NCBI GenBank assembly: GCA_964406375.1
Contig: CAYORM010000036.1
Coordinates: 1-28,614 of the forward strand
DNA from: CAYORM01 sp964406375
GTDB taxonomy: Bacteria; Pseudomonadota; Alphaproteobacteria; DSM-16000; Inquilinaceae
Length of the DNA stretch: 28,614 nucleotides
Direction: 5' to 3'
A program made the position numbers and the translations under genes. Under the pieces are notes generated by a model that saw only the letters and a program-made list of their open reading frames with translations, searched no databases and had not been told where the DNA came from. Shown here in pieces: positions 7,170 through 16,151 of this stretch; position 1 is the stretch's first letter; each line of letters opens with the position of its first letter.

Positions 7170-8861
7170 TCAGTCGATGCGGCGGTCGCGGCGCAGCGTC
7201 CAGCGCACCGAGGTGGTGCCGTGCCCGACCTCGCCCCAGATCACCGCCTGCATGCTGCGGCGACGCTCCACGCCGCGCGAGACATGCACGCTCTCCTCGA
7301 CCGCCAGCCGAAACCCGCCGCTCACCTTCAGCCGCCACCCGGTGCCTCCGGACAGCCGCATCAGCACCGACTGGCCGCCCTGCACCGGTGAGACCTGCAC
7401 CTGGGGGTGCAGGTGGAAGCGAATCGCGAAGGGCAGGCCGAGCGCGCGGGCATCGGCGGCGTGCAGATGGTCCTCGCCGGACAGCTCGTCGCCCGTCGGA
7501 TCGAGCAGCAACCGCCGGCGATGGACGATCCCGTGGCTCGGCCCCCATCCGTCATGGGCCGCTTCAATGGCCGAGCCGGCCTCGCCATCCTCGCGGACGG
7601 CACGGACCTGCCGAGGCCGCCGCCGCAAACCGCCCCCAGGGACGATCTCGGCAGAATCGAGGCCCGCAAGGCACAGGGTGGAATGGGCCGGGGTGCTGCG
7701 CAGCGCCGTGTGCCAGGCCGAGTTCTCGGGGCCGCCGCGCCCGGCCCAGGCACCGCAATTGACGATCAGCCGCTCGCGCCCGACCGACATCTCGAAGGAG
7801 AGAAGCCCGGCATGGGTGCCCTCATCCGCTCCCGGTGGCGCCGGCTCACCGACATCGGCGATCACCAGCGTGCGACCGGCGAGCAGCCGTTCGAACCCCG
7901 CGGCGCGCGCGCTGCGCAGCGGCCGGCCCTTGGCATTGGCCTGGGTGAGCGCCGCGTCGATCACCACCGCCTCCCCCTCCTGCGCGCCGTTGAACAGCGC
8001 GAGGCCGCCATCGCCATGGCGGAAGAAGCGCAGCGCCGGCCCCATCCGGTCGATCGCATGCAGCACGGCTTCGGGAACGTCGGCCCGTCCGGCACGCAGC
8101 GCCGCCCGGATATCGACGAGATGGCGCAGCACGGCGAGCAGCATCGCGGGGTCGCGCGATACATGCACACCGTCGGGCAGGATCTGCGCCGCCACGCAGC
8201 GGGCCAGCAGCCGCCGGCCGAGATCGAGGCGCGGCTTGCCCTGCGGCAGCGCCAGCCCGGCGATGATCAGCCCCTTGGCCGCATGGATCTGCCGCGGATC
8301 GATCGGATCGCCAACCATCGCCTCGCGCGCGAGATGCCGTGCCTGCCGGGCGAGGCTCTGGAAGACGCGGTTGCGGAACGCGTCATCGGCGGACAGGCAG
8401 ACGAAATCATGCGCCGCAATCCAGCTCGCGACCCGCAGCCCCAATATGTCGGGGCGCCAGGCGACCGGGTGCCAGCGGTCGTAACGATCGATCCAGGAGG
8501 CAATCAGCCGCCGCGCCTGCCGGCGGGCGCGGTCACCGCCCGCCGCGCGCAGATCGCGCAGCCATTCGAAGCCGTGCAGCGCCGCGACGAAGCCCGGCGT
8601 CGCCCCCGGCGCCTCCCAGGGTGCCGGAGCGCCTTCGCGGCTCTGACCGGCCAGCGTGAAGCGTCCACCGACGATCTCCGCGCCGCGCGCGGCGTCGCCC
8701 GGCCAGGGATCCGGCGGCACGCGCAGCAATTCGCGCGGCGCCTTGCGGCCGAGCCACATCGAGTAGAGTGGCGTGGCGTAGAAGAACCGCCGCAGCGTCG
8801 TCAGCGCGGCGCCGGTGACGGGCGCCGCCTCGCGCCCCCGCCGGCCGGCCACAGCGTCCAT
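7170..8861 (-). CDS. heparinase II/III family protein
   Basis: This 563-residue protein resembles the heparinase II/III-like family found beside rpe in many alphaproteobacteria. The N-terminal half (to about residue 330) is alpha-helical with Trp-rich segments such as GFEWLRDLRA and WIDRYDRWHP, consistent with the alpha-toroid. The C-terminal half contains the family sequence VNCGAWAGRG followed by WHTALRSTPAHSTLCL and runs into a beta-rich domain ending in a basic tail. Such enzymes cleave or bind uronic-acid polysaccharides; no clear Sec signal is seen here, so its location is uncertain. The ATG at 8861 starts 11 nt after the rpe stop codon with a GGGGAG/AGGGG-rich leader. The frame is open further upstream, but only inside rpe. 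It is probably co-transcribed with rpe. Confidence 0.85.
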   Translation of the reverse strand: MDAVAGRRGREAAPVTGAALTTLRRFFYATPLYSMWLGRKAPRELLRVPPDPWPGDAARGAEIVGGRFTLAGQSREGAPAPWEAPGATPGFVAALHGFEWLRDLRAAGGDRARRQARRLIASWIDRYDRWHPVAWRPDILGLRVASWIAAHDFVCLSADDAFRNRVFQSLARQARHLAREAMVGDPIDPRQIHAAKGLIIAGLALPQGKPRLDLGRRLLARCVAAQILPDGVHVSRDPAMLLAVLRHLVDIRAALRAGRADVPEAVLHAIDRMGPALRFFRHGDGGLALFNGAQEGEAVVIDAALTQANAKGRPLRSARAAGFERLLAGRTLVIADVGEPAPPGADEGTHAGLLSFEMSVGRERLIVNCGAWAGRGGPENSAWHTALRSTPAHSTLCLAGLDSAEIVPGGGLRRRPRQVRAVREDGEAGSAIEAAHDGWGPSHGIVHRRRLLLDPTGDELSGEDHLHAADARALGLPFAIRFHLHPQVQVSPVQGGQSVLMRLSGGTGWRLKVSGGFRLAVEESVHVSRGVERRRSMQAVIWGEVGHGTTSVRWTLRRDRRID

Positions 8862-8872
8862 CCGCGCAGCCC

Positions 8873-9559
8873 CTACTCCCCGCCGGCGACGGCAGCGCGC
8901 AGGGCGGCGATGTTCGCGGCGTAGGCAGCCGTCCCGCCGCGGAACACCGATGTTCCCGCGACCAGCACGTCGGCTCCCGCCTCGACGACCTGTCGCGCCG
9001 TCACCGGATCGATCCCGCCATCGACCTGCAGGCGGCAGGACGAGCCGGCCCGGTCGAGCATGCCGCGCAATCGGGCGATCTTGTCGAGCTGGCTCTCGAT
9101 GAAGCGTTGCCCGCCGAAGCCCGGATTGACCGTCATCGCCAGCACCAGGTCGACATCGCCCAGCAGCTCCTCGACCTCGGCGACCGGCGTGCCGGGCGAC
9201 AGCACCAGACCGGGCGAGGCGCCGCAGGCGCGTATGAGCTGGATGGTCCGGTGCGGGTGCGGGGAGGCCTCCGGATGGAACGAGATCATCTGCGCCCCGG
9301 CCTCGGCGAAGGCGGCGATGAACGGGTCGGCCGGCGCGATCATCAGATGCACGTCGAGCGGCAGCGTCACCCGCGGCGCAAGCGACTTCAGGACCGGTGG
9401 GCCGAAGGTGATGTTCGGCACGAAATGCCCGTCCATCACGTCGAAATGCAGCCAATCCGCCCCGGCCTCGGTGACCGCCGCCGCCTCCTCACCGATCCGC
9501 GCCAGATCGGCTGCGAGAAGGGAAGGCGACAGGAGGATGGGATGGGGGGATCTCGGCAT
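8873..9559 (-). CDS. rpe: ribulose-phosphate 3-epimerase
   Basis: This TIM-barrel enzyme of 228 residues interconverts D-ribulose 5-phosphate and D-xylulose 5-phosphate in the pentose phosphate and Calvin pathways. Conserved metal and catalytic residues are all present: His38 and Asp40 in LHFDVMDGHFVPN, His71 in VHLMI, and Asp180 in LQVDGGI. The phosphate-binding MTVNPGFGGQ loop (142-151) and VAGTSVF are intact. The ATG at 9559 gives the usual length (MPRSPHPILLSPS); the 12 extra residues upstream are not conserved. It is the first gene of a two-gene unit with the heparinase-like gene and lies divergent from the MFS gene. Confidence 0.97.
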   Translation of the reverse strand: MPRSPHPILLSPSLLAADLARIGEEAAAVTEAGADWLHFDVMDGHFVPNITFGPPVLKSLAPRVTLPLDVHLMIAPADPFIAAFAEAGAQMISFHPEASPHPHRTIQLIRACGASPGLVLSPGTPVAEVEELLGDVDLVLAMTVNPGFGGQRFIESQLDKIARLRGMLDRAGSSCRLQVDGGIDPVTARQVVEAGADVLVAGTSVFRGGTAAYAANIAALRAAVAGGE

Positions 9560-9692
9560 GGCGCTGGTCCTACCAAGCGCCCGCCCCCCGTGCAATCAGG
9601 GAGCCGGGCCCACCCCCCACCTTCCCCGCGGGCAGCCATGCTGTAGGCTCGCTGGCGTTCGGGCGGAGTCGGCGCAGAAGCGGGGGCGGCAG

Positions 9693-10961
9693 ATGGCGAT
9701 GACGACCAACGGGCGGAAGGCCGTGCTCGGCTGGTGCCTCTATGACTGGGCGATGTCGGCCTTCAACACGGTGATCGGCACCTTCGTCTTCGCCGTCTAC
9801 TTCCAGCGCGGCATCATCGGCGACGAGGTCGAGGGCTCCGCCCTCTGGGCCCAGGCCGTCGCGCTGTCGGGCCTCGTGGTGCTGGTCACAAGCCCGGTGC
9901 TCGGCGCCGTCGGTGATCTCGGCGGGCACCGCAAGGCCTGGCTGGCGGCGCTGACCGCGGCGGCGATCGTGCCGACCGCCCTTCTGTGGTTCGCGGTGCC
10001 GGAGCGCGAGGCGGCGCTGCCGGTCCTGGCGCTGGTCGTCCTGGCGACGATCGCCTTTGAGCTGACCTATGTCTTCTACAATGCGCTGCTGCTCGAGGTC
10101 GCGCCGCCCGAACGGCTCGGGCGGGTGTCGGGCTGGGGCTGGGGGCTCGGCTATGCCGGCGGCCTTGCCTGCCTCGCCGCTGCACTGTTCATGCTGGTGG
10201 GCTTCGGCGACATCCCGCCGCTCCTGTCGTTGCCGCGCGAGGAGGCCGAGCATCTGCGCGCCACGGGCCCGCTCGTCGCGCTGTGGTGGGCGGTCTTCGC
10301 CATCCCGCTCTTCCTGTTTGTCCGCGAACGGCCCGGCGGGCTGCCGGTCGGCATGGCAATCCGGCGCGGTCTCTCCGGTCTGCGCGGCGCCCTCGCCCGG
10401 CTGCGGGCGCGACCGGGCATGCTGCGCTTTCTCGTCGCCAGCATGGTCTATCGCGAGGGCTTCAACGTCCTGTTCGCCATGGGCGGGCTCTATGCCGCCG
10501 GCACGTTCGGCCTGTCCTTCGAGGAGCTGCTCGTCTTCGCGATCGGGCTCAACGTCACCTGCGCGATCGGTGCCGTCGCCTTCGGCCATCTCGACGACCG
10601 GCTGGGTTCCAAGCCGGCGATCCTGATCACGCTCGTCGCGCTGATCGTGCTCGGCGTGCCGATCCTGATGGTTGAGGACCGCGCCACCTTCATGGCGCTG
10701 GCGATCGTCATCGGCCTGTTCCTCGGCCCGGCGCAGGCGGCGAGCCGGACGATGATGGGGCGTCTCGCGCCGGAGGGCGGCGAGGGCGAAGCCTATGGCG
10801 TCTACGCCCTCACCGGCCGGGCCACCGGCTTCGTCGGGCCGCTGCTCTTCGCCGCCGCGACGACGCTGTTCCAGACGCAGAGGGCCGGCATGGCCGTCGT
10901 CGTCCTGCTCTTCGCGGTGGGCGCGTTGCTGCTCGCCCCGCTGCGGGTGGAGACGCGCTGA
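9693..10961 (+). CDS. MFS transporter, Atg22/UMF1 (YxiO) family
   Basis: This 422-residue integral membrane protein has about 12 hydrophobic segments. The N-terminal LGWCLYDWAMSAFNTVIGTF is the hallmark of the Atg22/UMF1 group of the major facilitator superfamily, distantly related to vacuolar amino-acid effluxers. VSGWGWGLGYAGG and FVRERP are further family stretches. The substrate is unknown. The ATG at 9693 follows a GGGGGCGG stretch; a second ATG two codons on (9699) is possible. The open frame continues upstream to 9060, but that part overlaps rpe on the opposite strand and is not credible protein. Its stop is 11 nt from the stop of betA on the other strand. Confidence 0.9.
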   Translation: MAMTTNGRKAVLGWCLYDWAMSAFNTVIGTFVFAVYFQRGIIGDEVEGSALWAQAVALSGLVVLVTSPVLGAVGDLGGHRKAWLAALTAAAIVPTALLWFAVPEREAALPVLALVVLATIAFELTYVFYNALLLEVAPPERLGRVSGWGWGLGYAGGLACLAAALFMLVGFGDIPPLLSLPREEAEHLRATGPLVALWWAVFAIPLFLFVRERPGGLPVGMAIRRGLSGLRGALARLRARPGMLRFLVASMVYREGFNVLFAMGGLYAAGTFGLSFEELLVFAIGLNVTCAIGAVAFGHLDDRLGSKPAILITLVALIVLGVPILMVEDRATFMALAIVIGLFLGPAQAASRTMMGRLAPEGGEGEAYGVYALTGRATGFVGPLLFAAATTLFQTQRAGMAVVVLLFAVGALLLAPLRVETR

Positions 10962-10974
10962 GGTGCCCTCACCT
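10961..10974. terminator. minimal stem-loop at convergent stop codons
   Basis: AGGTG (10961-10965) and CACCT (10970-10974) form a 5-bp stem with loop CCCT that includes part of both the MFS and betA stop codons. The two genes are only 11 nt apart, so there is no room for a normal terminator; this weak hairpin is the only candidate seen. Confidence 0.3.
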
Positions 10975-12643
10975 ATCGCTGCCGTCGCTGCCAGTCCGGC
11001 GCCTCCCAGACCGGGGCGTCGGAGGGCGGCAGTGGCGGCCGGCCGAGGATCATGTCGGCACATTTCTCGGCCATCATGATGGTCGGCGCGTTGAGGTTGC
11101 CGGAGACGATCGACGGCATGATCGAGGCGTCGACGACGCGCAGCCCCCTGACGCCATAGACCCGCGCCTCGGGATCGACCACCGCCCCGGGATCGGCCCC
11201 CATCCGGCAGGTGCCGCAGGGGTGATAGGCGCTGTCGGCCTTGGCGCGGATGAAGGCGTCAATCTCGTCATCGGTCTTCACCGAGGCGCCCGGCTGGATC
11301 TCCGCACCGCGGAACGGCTCGAAGGCCGGCTGGGCGAAGATCTCGCGCGACAAACGCACGCAGGCGCGCATGTCCTCCCGGTCCTGCTCGGTGGCGAGAT
11401 AGTTCGGCTGCAGCCGCGGATGCGCCCGCGGATCGGCCGAGCGCAGCCGCAGCCAGCCGCGACTCTCCGCCCGCATCGTGCCGACATGCACCTGGAAGGC
11501 GTGACGGTCGCCCGGCACCCGGCCGTGATCATTCACCACCGAGGGCAGGAAGTGGAACTGGATGTCGGGATGGCGAACGCCCGCCCGTGACCGGATGAAG
11601 GCGCCCGCCTCCAGATGGGCCGATGCGCCGAGTCCGCGGCGAAACAGGAACCACTCGATCCCCACCCAGGCCCGATAGAGCGGGTTCTGCACGCTGTGGA
11701 GGGTGATCGGCTTGCGGCACTCGTACTGGATGTACATCTCCAGATGGTCCTGGAGATTGGCGCCGACGCCAGGCAGGTCCTGCACGACGGTGATGCCGTG
11801 CTCGCGCAGATGGTCGGCCGGCCCGATCCCGGACAGCATCAGGAGCTGGGGCGAGTTGATCGACCCGCCGGAAAGGATCACCTCGCGCTCCGCCCGGGCG
11901 ATTCGGGTCTCGCCGTCGCGCTCCCATTCCACGCCGACGGCACGGTCGCCCTCGAACACCACCCGCCGGACGAAGGCGCGGGTCTCGACCGTCAGGTTCG
12001 GCCGCTTCATCGCCTCGTAGAGATAGGCCTTGGCCGCCGACATCCGCTCGCCGGCATGGATGGTCATATCCATCTTGCCGAAGCCTTCCTGGCGGAAGCC
12101 GTTCATGTCCTCAGTGTAGCCGTAGCCGGCCTCCATCCCCGCTTCGATGAAGGCGCGGAAGAGCGGGTTGGGCTGCGAGCCGGTGGAGACCTCGAGCGGC
12201 CCCTCGCCGCCGCGCCAGGCATCGGCGCCGCGGGCGCGGGTCTCGGCGCGCCGGAAATAGGGAAGGATCTCGGCATAGGACCAGCCGGCGGCACCTTCCT
12301 CCACCCAGCGGTCGTAATCATAGGGATGGCCGCGGACATAGACCATCGCGTTGAGCGAAGAGGAACCGCCGAGAACGCGGCCCCGCGGCCAATACATCCG
12401 CCGCCCGTCCATATGCGGCTGCGGCTCGGTCTCGTAATACCAGTTGTAGCGGTCGTCACAGAGATTGTAGACGAGCGCCGCCGGCATGTGGATCTTCCAG
12501 GTACGGTCGCGCGGACCCGCCTCCAGCAGCAGCACCCGGAGCCCCGCCTCCTCGGTCAACCGGCGGGCCAGCACGCAGCCCGCCGAGCCGGCCCCGACGA
12601 TCACGTAGTCCCAGCCGCTCGTGGCGGCGCCATTGGCGCTCAT
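10973..12643 (-). CDS. betA: choline dehydrogenase (GMC oxidoreductase)
   Basis: This 556-residue FAD enzyme oxidises choline to betaine aldehyde, normally at the inner membrane. The FAD-binding Rossmann motif VGAGSAGC is at 16-23. GMC signature regions include GRVLGGSSSLNAM and SGGSINSPQLLMLSGIG, and the C-terminal active site has HPCGTCRMG with His474 and NAPTIMMAEK with Asn518. Length and motifs match BetA well. It lies head-to-head with choXWV, which imports choline, strongly supporting a choline substrate rather than another alcohol. Betaine aldehyde dehydrogenase (betB) and the BetI repressor are not in this window. The start is the ATG at 12643 (MSANGAATSG), with AGGAG about 8 nt upstream. 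Confidence 0.93.
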   Translation of the reverse strand: MSANGAATSGWDYVIVGAGSAGCVLARRLTEEAGLRVLLLEAGPRDRTWKIHMPAALVYNLCDDRYNWYYETEPQPHMDGRRMYWPRGRVLGGSSSLNAMVYVRGHPYDYDRWVEEGAAGWSYAEILPYFRRAETRARGADAWRGGEGPLEVSTGSQPNPLFRAFIEAGMEAGYGYTEDMNGFRQEGFGKMDMTIHAGERMSAAKAYLYEAMKRPNLTVETRAFVRRVVFEGDRAVGVEWERDGETRIARAEREVILSGGSINSPQLLMLSGIGPADHLREHGITVVQDLPGVGANLQDHLEMYIQYECRKPITLHSVQNPLYRAWVGIEWFLFRRGLGASAHLEAGAFIRSRAGVRHPDIQFHFLPSVVNDHGRVPGDRHAFQVHVGTMRAESRGWLRLRSADPRAHPRLQPNYLATEQDREDMRACVRLSREIFAQPAFEPFRGAEIQPGASVKTDDEIDAFIRAKADSAYHPCGTCRMGADPGAVVDPEARVYGVRGLRVVDASIMPSIVSGNLNAPTIMMAEKCADMILGRPPLPPSDAPVWEAPDWQRRQR

Positions 12644-12851
12644 GCGGATACTCCTCTGCGCAGGCCGCCCCCGGCGGCAGGCGCATGCTATCGACCGTTC
12701 GCGTCGAAAAGCATTCGGAAAGCGTCAGATCGCGCCGGAATCGGGCCAGCGGACCGATGACGGGCTCCTAAGCTTCATGCGGGGAGCATGCGGCGCCGGC
12801 GCCCAGCCCGACCGCGAGGCCGGCCGGTCCGCGCAGGAAGGGGAGAGCATC
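12644..12851. promoter_or_regulatory. betA-choX divergent control region
   Basis: This 208-nt gap must hold the promoters of both choline genes. It contains an inverted repeat, TCGAC (12691-12695) and GTCGA (12703-12707), separated by 7 nt and close to the middle of the less GC-rich part, a possible operator. I cannot identify firm -35/-10 hexamers. A choline-responsive BetI-type repressor is the natural candidate by family knowledge, but its gene is not visible here. Confidence 0.45.
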
Positions 12852-13814
12852 ATGTCCGCATCAAGGTTCCTCCAGACGGCGACGGCCCTGGCCGCCGCCC
12901 TGCCGTTCGTGCTGTCGGCCGCCGCGGCCGACGCCGCCGATCCCGAGAGCTGCCGTCAGGTCCGCTTCTCCGATGTCGGCTGGACCGACATCACCGCCAC
13001 CACCGCCCTCACCTCCGCGGTTCTCGAAGGTCTGGGCTATGCACCGCGGGCCGAGGTGCTGTCGGTGCCGGTGACCTATACCAGCCTCAAGAACGGCGAC
13101 ATCGACATCTTTCTGGGCAATTGGATGCCCAGCATGGCCGCCGATCTGCAGCCCTTCCTCGATGACGGGTCGGTCGAGAGTCTGCGCGCCAATCTCGAGG
13201 GTGCCAAATACACCCTCGCCGTCACCCGCCCCGCCTATGAGGCGGGAGTGACGGATTTCGCCGATCTCGATGCCCATGCCGAGGCCTTCGGACACAAGAT
13301 CTACGGCATCGAGCCGGGCAATGACGGCAACCGGCTGATCCAGGACCTGATCGACGCCGACGCCTTCGGCCTCGGCGACTGGTCGATGGTCGAATCGAGC
13401 GAGCAGGGCATGCTCTCTCAGGTCGACCGGGCCGTCCGGCGCGGCGAGTGGATCGTCTTCCTGGGCTGGGCGCCGCATCCGATGAACCGGAATTTCGAGA
13501 TCGAGTACCTCGCCGGCGGCGACGATTATTTCGGCCCGGATTTCGGCGGCGCCACCGTCTATACCAATGTCCGCGCCGGCTATACTGAAGAATGCCCGAA
13601 TGTCGGGGCGCTGCTCGACAATCTCGTCTTCTCCCTCGACATGGAGAATGCGGTGATGGGCAGCATCCTCGACGACGGCCTCGCGCCGGAAGCCGCCGCC
13701 ACGGCCTATCTCGTCGAACATCCCGAGGTGCTGGAGGGCTGGCTCGAGGGCGTCACGACGATCGACGGCGGCGAGGGCCTGCCGGCCGTCCGCGCCCATC
13801 TCGGCCTGGACTGA
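12852..13814 (+). CDS. choX: choline ABC transporter substrate-binding protein
   Basis: This 320-residue periplasmic protein binds choline (and probably acetylcholine). The signal peptide covers about 1-28 (ADA/AAD region). In Sinorhizobium ChoX, as I recall it, the ligand cage is Trp43, Trp90, Tyr119 and Trp205 with Asp45 and Asn156. Here Trp44, Trp91, Tyr120, Trp206, Asp46 and Asn157 occur at the same spacing, shifted by exactly one, in VGWTD, GNWMP, KYTL, GWAPH and GND. This makes the assignment strong. The ATG at 12852 is preceded by AGGAAGGGGAG. It heads choXWV and is followed by a stem-loop before choW. Confidence 0.95.
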   Translation: MSASRFLQTATALAAALPFVLSAAAADAADPESCRQVRFSDVGWTDITATTALTSAVLEGLGYAPRAEVLSVPVTYTSLKNGDIDIFLGNWMPSMAADLQPFLDDGSVESLRANLEGAKYTLAVTRPAYEAGVTDFADLDAHAEAFGHKIYGIEPGNDGNRLIQDLIDADAFGLGDWSMVESSEQGMLSQVDRAVRRGEWIVFLGWAPHPMNRNFEIEYLAGGDDYFGPDFGGATVYTNVRAGYTEECPNVGALLDNLVFSLDMENAVMGSILDDGLAPEAAATAYLVEHPEVLEGWLEGVTTIDGGEGLPAVRAHLGLD

Positions 13815-13884
13815 CCGTCACCGCGGCGGGTGACGCCCTGCCCCCTGTGAGGCCCTGCCCGCCTCTCTCCCATCCGCAGCGCCC

Positions 13885-13922
13885 GCCTGCCCTCTCCCGC
13901 CGCCCTGCGCGAGAGGGTAGGC
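13885..13922 (+). promoter_or_regulatory. stem-loop (REP-like) between choX and choW
   Basis: A 12-bp stem (13885-13896 with 13911-13922, one G-U pair) encloses a 14-nt GC-rich loop, in a 175-nt gap after the binding-protein gene. The sequence resembles the short palindromes scattered between genes in many proteobacteria. It may stabilise choX mRNA or reduce read-through into choWV. No other feature is visible in this gap. Confidence 0.6.
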
Positions 13923-13989
13923 TCACCGCGCCGGACGGCGAAGGGCGGCGGACGGGGCCGCAGGCGGGGTGACGGGGGCCGAGGGGTTG

Positions 13990-14844
13990 ATGGACGCGAT
14001 CGAAACCTTCCTGACGACCAAGATCCCCCTCGGGATCTGGATCCGTGACGCAACCGACTGGGTCACCGCCAATTTCGCCAGTGTCTTCGACACCATCTCG
14101 ATCGGTCTGGAATGGGCGATCGAGGGTGTCATCGCATTGCTGCTGCTGCCGCATCCGCTGCTCTTCACGGCGATTCTCGCGGCGCTCGCCGCCTGGATTC
14201 ACCGGCGCCCCGGCGTCGTCCTCGTCACCATCGTCGGCTTCCTGCTGATCTGGAATCTCGGCTACTGGCGCGAGGCGATGGAGACGCTAGCGCTCGTGGT
14301 CTCTGCGACGGTGCTTTGCCTGATCATCGGCGTGCCGCTCGGCGTGCTGGCAGCACACCGGCGATGGCTCTACGCACTGCTGCGGCCGATCCTCGATCTG
14401 ATGCAGACGATCCCGAGCTTCGTCTATCTGATCCCGACCCTCATCCTGTTCGGGCTCGGCGTGGTCCCGGGGCTGATCTCGACGGCGATCTTCGCGATCG
14501 CGGCGCCGATCCGGCTCACCTATCTCGGGCTTTGCGGCGTGCCGCGGCCGCTGATCGAGGCCGGCGAGGCCTTCGGCGCCACCCGCCGGCAGCTGCTGTG
14601 GAAGGTCGAGCTGCCGCACGCCCTACCAGCGATCATGACCGGCATCACCCAGTGCATCATGCTGTCACTGTCGATGGTAGTCATCGCCGCCCTCGTCGGG
14701 GCGGACGGACTCGGCAAGCCGGTGGTGCGGGCACTGAACACGGTCAATATCGCGATGGGATTCGAGGCGGGGCTGTGCATCGTGCTGCTCGCCGTCGTCC
14801 TCGACCGCATCGTCCGCATGGATGCCGGCCGGGAGGCGCATTGA
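13990..14844 (+). CDS. choW: choline ABC transporter permease
   Basis: This 284-residue inner-membrane permease is of the ProW/OpuAB type. The N-terminal amphipathic stretch (IPLGIWIRDATDWVTANF) is typical of quaternary-amine permeases, followed by several membrane helices. The coupling region includes PRPLIEAGEAFGATRRQLLWKVELPHALP, the EAA-like loop that docks to ChoV. MQTIPSFVYLIP is conserved in the family. The ATG at 13990 has GAGGGG immediately upstream; a GTG at 13969 in frame would add seven residues. It ends 1 nt before choV starts. Confidence 0.93.
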   Translation: MDAIETFLTTKIPLGIWIRDATDWVTANFASVFDTISIGLEWAIEGVIALLLLPHPLLFTAILAALAAWIHRRPGVVLVTIVGFLLIWNLGYWREAMETLALVVSATVLCLIIGVPLGVLAAHRRWLYALLRPILDLMQTIPSFVYLIPTLILFGLGVVPGLISTAIFAIAAPIRLTYLGLCGVPRPLIEAGEAFGATRRQLLWKVELPHALPAIMTGITQCIMLSLSMVVIAALVGADGLGKPVVRALNTVNIAMGFEAGLCIVLLAVVLDRIVRMDAGREAH

Positions 14845-14845
14845 G

Positions 14846-16081
14846 ATGTTGAGCGCCTCCTCCCGCAGCCGGACGCCGCGCAGCTTCGAGCGCCGCGCCG
14901 CCGTCGAGTTCATCGGCGTCGACGTCGTGTTCGGGCCGCAGCCGCGGCGGGCGCTCGCGATGCTCGACGAGGGCGCCGGCCGCGAGGCGATCCTCGAGCG
15001 CACCGGCCATACCGTCGCGGTCGCCGGCGCCGATCTCGCCATCGCCGAAGGCGAGATCTGCGTGCTGATGGGCCTGTCGGGCTCCGGCAAATCCTCGCTG
15101 CTGCGTTGCGTCAACGGCCTCAACCGGGTGTCCCGTGGCCGGGTGATCGTACGCTGCGCGGAGCAGGAGATCGATGTCGCGAACTGCGATACGCGGAGCC
15201 TGCGCCGGCTGCGCGCCGACTGGGTGTCGATGGTCTTCCAGCAATTCGCGCTGATGCCCTGGCGCACGATCCGCGACAATGTCGCCCTCGGCCTCGAGCT
15301 GCGCGGACTGTCACGGGCAGAGCGCTATCGCATCGCCGAGGAGAAGCTGGCACTCGTCCATCTCGAGGCCTGGGCCGACAAGAAGCCGCGCGAACTCTCC
15401 GGCGGCATGCAACAGCGCGTCGGCCTGGCGCGGGCATTCGCAACCGATGCCGACATCCTGCTGATGGACGAGCCCTTCTCGGCGCTCGATCCGCTGATCC
15501 GCAACCATCTCCAGGACGAGCTGCTCGAACTCCAGCGCCGGCTGCGCAAGACGATCATCTTCGTCAGCCACGATCTCGACGAGGCGCTGAAGCTCGGCAA
15601 TCGCATCGTCATCATGGAGGGCGGGCGGATCGTGCAGACCGGCACGCCGCAGGAGATCGTCACCAAACCGGCCACGCGTTATGTCGCGGATTTCGTCGCC
15701 CATGTGAATCCGCTGAATGTGCTGCGGGCCGACACGCTGATGACGCCGGCCCGTCGGCTGCCGCGCGAGATCGGCGGGATCGTCCTTCTGGATCGTGAGC
15801 GCACGGTCGAGTGCCAGCTCGACGAGCAGGGCGCGCCGGAACGGGCGACACGCTTCGATGTGCCGCTGCGCATCGTCGCCGATGACGGGAACGGCGTGCC
15901 CGGCGCCGGCCAGTTGGTCAAGGTGGCGCCCGAGACGCCGATGCGGCGGCTGGTCGAGCTGCATGAGGCGACCCGCCTGCCGCTGATCGTGGTGGGCGAG
16001 ACCGGGCGGATGCTCGGCAAGGTCGGCGCGGTCGAGATCACCAACGCGCTGTTGCGCCGCGGCCCGCAAGGCGGCGGCTGA
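14846..16081 (+). CDS. choV: choline ABC transporter ATP-binding protein
   Basis: This 411-residue ATPase belongs to the ProV/OpuAA family. Walker A GLSGSGKS (76-83), the Q-loop in VFQQFALMPWRT, signature LSGGMQQ (184-190), Walker B LLMDEP (205-210) and His242 are all present, so it should be active. The long N-terminal region before Walker A, with the FGPQP stretch, is characteristic of quaternary-amine ATPases. The C-terminal 120 residues look like a degenerate CBS-type regulatory region (RFDVPLRIVADD, RLPLIVVGETGRMLG). The ATG at 14846 has GGGAGG 9 nt upstream and follows the choW stop by 1 nt, so translation is coupled. Confidence 0.94.
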   Translation: MLSASSRSRTPRSFERRAAVEFIGVDVVFGPQPRRALAMLDEGAGREAILERTGHTVAVAGADLAIAEGEICVLMGLSGSGKSSLLRCVNGLNRVSRGRVIVRCAEQEIDVANCDTRSLRRLRADWVSMVFQQFALMPWRTIRDNVALGLELRGLSRAERYRIAEEKLALVHLEAWADKKPRELSGGMQQRVGLARAFATDADILLMDEPFSALDPLIRNHLQDELLELQRRLRKTIIFVSHDLDEALKLGNRIVIMEGGRIVQTGTPQEIVTKPATRYVADFVAHVNPLNVLRADTLMTPARRLPREIGGIVLLDRERTVECQLDEQGAPERATRFDVPLRIVADDGNGVPGAGQLVKVAPETPMRRLVELHEATRLPLIVVGETGRMLGKVGAVEITNALLRRGPQGGG

Positions 16082-16151
16082 GCACGGAGGGCGGAGCGGC
16101 CACGCGCCGCGCGCCTTGCCGCGGCGGTCCGTGCCCGCCACATTCCCGGCC

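Noticed and set aside
7407..8924. 505-codon plus-strand frame opposite the heparinase-like gene
   Set aside because: Shadow frame; the minus strand has family motifs and a start spaced correctly from rpe.
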